6,014 nt of DNA from Clostridia bacterium (GTDB lineage: Bacteria > Bacillota_A > Clostridia > Oscillospirales > CAG-272). Where the stretch lies: contig JAFVXC010000041.1 in the NCBI GenBank assembly GCA_017501345.1, forward strand, positions 1 to 6,014. Direction: 5' to 3'. How positions within the stretch are numbered: position 1 is the stretch's first letter; each line of letters starts with the position of its first letter. A program made the position numbers and the translations under genes. The notes under the pieces are model-generated. The model did no database searches. It was not told where the DNA came from and was given only the letters and a program-made list of their open reading frames with translations. Shown here one piece after another: positions 4,981-6,014 of the stretch.

Positions 4981-5820
4981 ATGGAAGAAAAAATTACGGA
5001 AAAGGGCTTGCAGGCATTCGGCGAGCGTTTATGCGAGGAGGAAAAAAGCCGTCTCACGGTAGAAAAGTATCTGCGGGATATCCGTGCATTTTTTGCCTTT
5101 CTCGGTGGGCGGGAGGTCGATCGCTCGGCAGTGCTCGCATACAAGGACAGGATCGGACGCGAATACGCTGTTGCGAGCGCGAATTCGATGCTTGCCGCGC
5201 TGAATGCGTTTTTCAGATTTTCGGGGCGGCTCGATCTGTGCGTGAAGCAATTCAAGGTACAGAGAAAGACCTTCCTCTCTGCCGAGCGCGAGCTTTCAAG
5301 GGAGGAATATCTGCGACTTGTCCGAACGGCGGAGAAAAGGAAAAACGAGCGGCTTTCTCTCGTGATCCAAACGATCTGCGGGACGGGCATCCGTGTCAGC
5401 GAGCTTTCGTATATCACCGTGGAGGCGGTGCGGCGCGGGGAGGTGACCGTATCGTGCAAGGGGAAGGTGCGAACCGTGTTCATCGTTTCCACCCTGCGAC
5501 GGAAGCTGCTCGAGTACGCGCGGACGTGTGGGATCTTGTCGGGGGTGCTGTTCAGGACAAATCGCGGACAGCCGCTGAACCGCACGAACGTGTGGCGGGA
5601 GATGAAGGCGCTCTGCGCAGAGGCGGGGGTCTCACAAAGCAAGGTCTTTCCGCACAACCTGAGACACCTGTTCGCAAGGACATTTTACAAAATCGAGAAG
5701 GACATCGCAAAGCTTGCGGACATCCTCGGTCACAGCAGCATCAACACCACGCGCATTTATATCATTGAGACGGGCGTGGAGCATAGACGCAGAATGGAAA
5801 ATATGCGGCTGATTATCTGA
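4981..5820 (+). CDS. Tyrosine recombinase/integrase, XerC/XerD-like
   Basis: A 279-aa phage-integrase-family recombinase that would cut and rejoin DNA through a 3'-phosphotyrosyl intermediate. The N-terminal part (about 5-90) is a SAM-like core-binding domain beginning ITEKGLQAFGERL; the catalytic domain spans about 105-270. All expected catalytic residues are present: R138 in TGIRVSEL, K160 in CKGK, H225 and R228 in HNLRH, H251 in LGHSS and the nucleophile Y260 in TTRIYI. The length is close to but slightly below Xer proteins (about 295-300 aa), and the beta-hairpin around K160 looks one residue shorter than the usual GKGNK motif. The ATG at 4981 follows GGAGG (4970-4974) with a 6-nt gap. 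From memory, close relatives occur in many Clostridia genomes, often as stand-alone genes. No excisionase or cargo gene accompanies it here, so whether it moves DNA, resolves dimers or switches a segment is unknown. The gene is transcribed away from the GH20 gene. Confidence 0.9.
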   Translation: MEEKITEKGLQAFGERLCEEEKSRLTVEKYLRDIRAFFAFLGGREVDRSAVLAYKDRIGREYAVASANSMLAALNAFFRFSGRLDLCVKQFKVQRKTFLSAERELSREEYLRLVRTAEKRKNERLSLVIQTICGTGIRVSELSYITVEAVRRGEVTVSCKGKVRTVFIVSTLRRKLLEYARTCGILSGVLFRTNRGQPLNRTNVWREMKALCAEAGVSQSKVFPHNLRHLFARTFYKIEKDIAKLADILGHSSINTTRIYIIETGVEHRRRMENMRLII

Positions 5821-5960
5821 GGAGGGTATCCTTTCACCCGCTTCGCACGAGCTCTCCCAAAGGGCGAGCCGCGGAATATGAGAAGCCGAAAAAAGCCTCG
5901 CTCCCTCGGGAGAGATGGATCGACGAAGTCAAGACGGAGCGGGGAAGGGCGATCTCCTAT
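5821..5960. repeat. Non-coding tail with an imperfect inverted repeat
   Basis: No ribosome binding site plus reading frame is credible here. CCTCGCTCC (5896-5904) can pair with GGAGCGGGG (5936-5944), nine pairs with one wobble, around 31 bases. Upstream, GCTC-T-CCC-AAA-GGG-C-GAGC gives a weaker hairpin near 5851-5872. The base composition and style resemble dispersed intergenic repeats of gut Clostridia. No clear intrinsic terminator for the recombinase gene could be found. Confidence 0.4.
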
Positions 5961-5964
5961 AAAC

Positions 5965-5987
5965 AAAAAAACGTCGCCGAAGCGACG
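5965..5987 (-). terminator. Intrinsic terminator for a minus-strand gene beyond the right edge
   Basis: On the minus strand CGTCGC-TTCG-GCGACG forms a 6-bp GC-rich stem capped by a UUCG tetraloop, followed immediately by seven T (plus-strand A run 5965-5971). No T tract follows on the plus strand, so it does not serve the recombinase gene. It implies a leftward gene ending at or just beyond position 6014. Confidence 0.85.
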
Positions 5988-5995
5988 CCGATGAC

Positions 5996-6013
5996 ACATA
6001 ATATGTATTATGT
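5996..6013. other. Dif-like symmetric palindrome, candidate recombination site
   Basis: ACATAATATGTATTATGT is a perfect inverted repeat except for its two central bases. It can be read as 6-bp arms ACATAA and TTATGT around a 6-bp centre TATGTA, the arm-spacer-arm design of Xer-type core sites. TTATGT also matches the start of the XerD-side arm of the B. subtilis dif site as I remember it (TTATGTAAACT). The left half does not match dif well, and the window ends one base later, so the full site cannot be judged. Confidence 0.35.
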
Positions 6014-6014
6014 T

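Noticed and set aside
4899..5768. Alternative plus-strand frame overlapping the recombinase gene
   Set aside because: The frame at 4981-5820 holds every tyrosine recombinase catalytic residue and a good ribosome site; the alternative has neither.
5757..5999. Minus-strand open frame of 80 codons at the right end
   Set aside because: It starts within the dif-like palindrome, runs through the UUCG terminator and T tract, and overlaps the recombinase 3' end without a ribosome site.

Overview
The window looks like a piece of a gut-type Clostridia genome (Bacillota; probably Oscillospirales, Christensenellales or a relative), most likely from a metagenome. The signs are AAAGGAG/GGAGG ribosome binding sites, sigma-A promoters (TTGACT-17-TACAAT; an extended TGATATAAT -10), UUCG-capped intrinsic terminators, and intergenic DNA full of short hairpin repeats. 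This placement rests on style and on recognised protein families, not on a marker gene.

Layout: 1-587 has no convincing gene. It holds a strong UUCG terminator, an AT-rich structured stretch, a repeated terminator module, a MITE-like inverted repeat (340-459), and a hairpin cluster (464-587) resembling the right end of an IS200/IS605-type element. 588-2588 (minus) encodes a 666-aa DUF6259-type TIM-barrel protein, a probable glycoside hydrolase of unknown specificity. 2760-4658 (minus) encodes a 632-aa GH20 protein of the GH20C kind (exo-beta-N-acetylhexosaminidase). 4659-4980 is a divergent promoter region. 4981-5820 (plus) encodes a 279-aa tyrosine recombinase with a complete catalytic set. 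5821-6014 is non-coding and ends with a minus-strand terminator for a gene beyond the right edge, then a dif-like palindrome cut by the window end.

The two hydrolases are co-oriented, but a terminator and a separate promoter lie between them, so they are probably independent transcription units. Neither shows a signal peptide, so a cytoplasmic role on imported oligosaccharides is the simplest reading. No transporter or regulator is present to name the glycan. The recombinase is divergently transcribed and has no visible functional link to them. It could be a genomic Xer-like integrase or the core of a small mobile unit, with the palindrome at 5996-6013 as a candidate crossover site.

The genes are ordinary in type. 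The unusual content is in the non-coding DNA: dense hairpins, a terminator module used twice in opposite orientations, and the symmetric sequences around the recombinase gene. No clearly new multi-gene system is visible.
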